Source of the DNA: Pirellulales bacterium
GTDB lineage: Bacteria > Planctomycetota > Planctomycetia > Pirellulales > JALHLM01
Length of the DNA stretch: 7,924 nucleotides
Direction: 5' to 3'
Assembly (NCBI GenBank): GCA_022844585.1
Contig: JALHLM010000277.1
Span: 1-7,924 of the forward strand
This document shows, piece after piece, positions 6,041 to 7,924 of this stretch. A program made the translations under genes and the position numbers. How positions within the stretch are numbered: position 1 is the stretch's first letter; the number at the start of each line of letters is the position of its first letter. A model generated the notes under the pieces. It saw nothing but the letters and a program-made list of their open reading frames with translations. It did not search any database and had not been told where the DNA came from.

Positions 6041-7924
6041 AGACCAAGAACTCCGGAAGTTGAAACGTCAAGCGACCGGCTTGCACATCCAATTCAATAG
6101 GCACTTCTTTGCTCTCTTCAGGAGTGATGAAGTGCACCGACCGGACGCGTGCTACGCCGGTCAAGGGAACATCGACTTCAATTTTAGAAGCCGCGATCGG
6201 CTTTTCGTCCTCGATTCCCTGTCCACGTCCTGGTCTGCCTTCTTCATCCAGCGGCGACTCTTCGCGATTGTAATTCACAAAGTGTAAATCCAGCTCGCGA
6301 GGCAAGCTCCTCGGACGGCTCGCCGACACACGCACCGTCTGCGGGGCAGCGAAGCGACTGCGGGCTGCCGGCAGTGCCTCATCCAGCGTTTTCAGGGAGT
6401 GATCGTCCTTCAACACTGCTTGATATGTCAGCGCGAGTTCAGGCGTAACCAAGTCGTCCGGCACGACGTCAAATAACACGTGGAGGTCCAAGAGCGCACG
6501 TCCCAGTTTTCGAAAACGTTCCACCGCGGCGATGTCTCCCTCATGGACGGCGCGACGGGGAAACAAGAGCAACACCTCCGCTTGCGACTGGTTCCCCAGA
6601 AACAGCTCATTATGCCGAGCCAGGAACTGGTAATAGTGGACGATTTCTTGCCTCGCCGCTGGATCCGTGAAATTCGTGTAAAAGCCCATTGGCGCGCCAC
6701 CATTGGCGGCCAGTTCAGCGATTGTTGCACGAATGCGCGTCGATTCATATTTCCCGAGTGTGAATGGACGATCGCCCGTTGCGCCACGTAGGTATCGCGC
6801 TTGGAGCGTCGCCTCTCCCAGGATGCCTTTGCGGAGGTCAGTTCGATTGGCCTGGTCGCCGGTGCTGTACCAAGCATATGTCTCGTCGCGTGCCCATTGT
6901 TCCAGAGGTAGCAGGCACCGCTCGTCGCCATCGAGCTGCGAAAAGTCGCCCAAATGATTCCACTGGGCCAGCAGCAAGTCCGGCTTGATTGAGCGGCCAT
7001 GCTCGATGAAGACTTCGTCAAACGCTTGTTTGTTCGAAATCTGAGAAAATCGAAGCATCTCGCGGCGGAGCGGTGTCGACTCGCTGGCCGAATGCCAGGA
7101 GACGATTTCGGTAAAGTGATGCGTTGCCAGGTCCTCGATGTCGAACTGCTCCCGAAGCCCTGCCGCAGTGAACCGCTGCTGCAGGTAATCGCGAAAGTCG
7201 CGCTGACAATGGGGGCAAAGGCAATTGTGTCGATAGAAATAGTTCGTGATAAAGCCGTCGACGCCACGAGCGATGCCGTGTCGTACCCAAGCCTTGAGCA
7301 CCGCACGCCAAGCGGGATTGCGCAGGCAGCCCCAATACTCGCTCATGCCGCCAATGGAATACGAGTGATTGACGATGGGCTGACCGTCGACATCCTTTTC
7401 GAGCAGATCCAGTGGATCCTCCACCGGTCGGGGACCAAGCAGGCGATCGTCCCACAGCTCGCGATAGAACTTGAAAAAGCCTCGCGGGCCTTCAGGACTA
7501 TCGGGATCTCCCACCAGAAACTCAATATTGAAATGGCCAACGACGCGGACGTTTCGAGCATGCAGTTGTCGGTTCAGGTTCTCGAACCAGTCTCCCAGCT
7601 CGCCCAGACCTCGCACTGGAAAATGGGCCGGATAGCCTCCATAGTGCGGCGTGTGACCCAAGCTCCACAAGTGAGCACCGTAGAACCCGACTTGCGCGAC
7701 TTCGGCGCGGGTGTCTTCGACAAACGAAAGGTAATCGGGATGCGCGTAGTCAGACCAGTGCGCTACGAGGCGTGTGAATTCGAATTGGCCAGCGCCTCGA
7801 TTCGTTGCTGGTGAAGCAGCGAAGTGTTGAGAAAAGGCCTGCGGCGGCAATGCCAACTCCGGAGACGGCTGCGCCAGCGCGGCGTTAGCACAAATGGCCC
7901 ACCAGGCGAAGATAAGACGCCATC
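6012..7924 (-). CDS. Exported glycoside-hydrolase-like TIM-barrel protein (N-terminal end outside window)
   Basis: 636 residues are visible and the frame stays open to the right edge. The first visible residues, WRLIFAWWAICANAALA then QPSP, are a signal peptide h-region with an AxA-type cleavage site, so the true start lies just outside; the TTG at 7854-7856 is not the start. About residues 45-420 resemble the putative TIM-barrel glycosidases related to GH42 and the hypothetical GHL families: FTRLVAHWSDYAHPDYLSF, GVDGFITNYFYRHN followed by CLCPHC (234-239), and LGKYESTRIRATIAELAANG (388-407). About 445-510 (AEVLLLFPRR, GRALLDLHVLFDVVPDD) resembles the GH42 trimerisation, amidotransferase-like domain. 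The C-terminus (about 542-636, LHFVNYNRE to VYGIARIQF) is a beta-sandwich-like end. Where relatives often have an Asp/Glu after the DG(I/V)xF strand, this protein has Thr-Asn, so the catalytic residues are uncertain. Glu393 in KYES is a candidate. The substrate is unknown. Confidence 0.85.
   Translation of the reverse strand, partial: WRLIFAWWAICANAALAQPSPELALPPQAFSQHFAASPATNRGAGQFEFTRLVAHWSDYAHPDYLSFVEDTRAEVAQVGFYGAHLWSLGHTPHYGGYPAHFPVRGLGELGDWFENLNRQLHARNVRVVGHFNIEFLVGDPDSPEGPRGFFKFYRELWDDRLLGPRPVEDPLDLLEKDVDGQPIVNHSYSIGGMSEYWGCLRNPAWRAVLKAWVRHGIARGVDGFITNYFYRHNCLCPHCQRDFRDYLQQRFTAAGLREQFDIEDLATHHFTEIVSWHSASESTPLRREMLRFSQISNKQAFDEVFIEHGRSIKPDLLLAQWNHLGDFSQLDGDERCLLPLEQWARDETYAWYSTGDQANRTDLRKGILGEATLQARYLRGATGDRPFTLGKYESTRIRATIAELAANGGAPMGFYTNFTDPAARQEIVHYYQFLARHNELFLGNQSQAEVLLLFPRRAVHEGDIAAVERFRKLGRALLDLHVLFDVVPDDLVTPELALTYQAVLKDDHSLKTLDEALPAARSRFAAPQTVRVSASRPRSLPRELDLHFVNYNREESPLDEEGRPGRGQGIEDEKPIAASKIEVDVPLTGVARVRSVHFITPEESKEVPIELDVQAGRLTFQLPEFLVYGIARIQFE

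Noticed and set aside
6999..7814. 271-codon plus-strand frame opposite the glycosidase-like gene
   Set aside because: It is a shadow of the minus-strand gene, which shows family motifs and a signal peptide; the plus-strand translation shows none.

Overview
The window looks like chromosomal DNA of a planctomycete, probably from the Pirellulales and relatives. This is inferred from an exported phosphatase that carries dockerin-type calcium repeats plus a VPEP/PEP-CTERM sorting tail, from large exported glycoside-hydrolase-like and Rossmann-like proteins, and from weak or absent ribosome binding sites at several starts. No RNA gene, CRISPR array, integrase, transposase or phage gene is visible.

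Layout. Positions 1-401 (minus) hold most of an Ohr-type organic hydroperoxide resistance protein, cut by the window edge at its C-terminus. A small two-helix membrane protein (641-895, plus) diverges from it. Next on the plus strand is a long secreted metallophosphoesterase of the purple acid phosphatase type (1182-2597), which has four 26-residue dockerin repeats and a PEP-CTERM anchor. Everything from 2859 to the right edge is on the minus strand: a 65-residue Myb/HTH-like basic protein (2859-3056), a saccharopine dehydrogenase-like (trans-acting enoyl reductase family) oxidoreductase (3359-4408), and an overlapping pair of exported proteins. The pair is a glycoside-hydrolase-like TIM-barrel protein (6012 to beyond 7924) followed by a Gfo/Idh-like Rossmann protein (4748-6040).

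How they fit together. The last two genes overlap by 29 bases and both carry apparent export signals, so they are probably one transcriptional unit acting outside the cytoplasm on a carbohydrate-type substrate; the substrate cannot be read from the sequence. The phosphatase is probably an envelope-anchored, calcium-stabilised enzyme for scavenging phosphate. Ohr, the membrane protein, the HTH protein and the dehydrogenase are monocistronic genes with no evident shared pathway. The gaps are mostly featureless. The exceptions are a compact hairpin with A/T flanks at 4658-4677, which could be a terminator or a dispersed REP-like element, and a short hairpin in the leader of the HTH gene.

I see no clear new defence or mobile system. 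The parts most worth a second look are the exported glycosidase-like/Rossmann pair and the four-repeat dockerin phosphatase.
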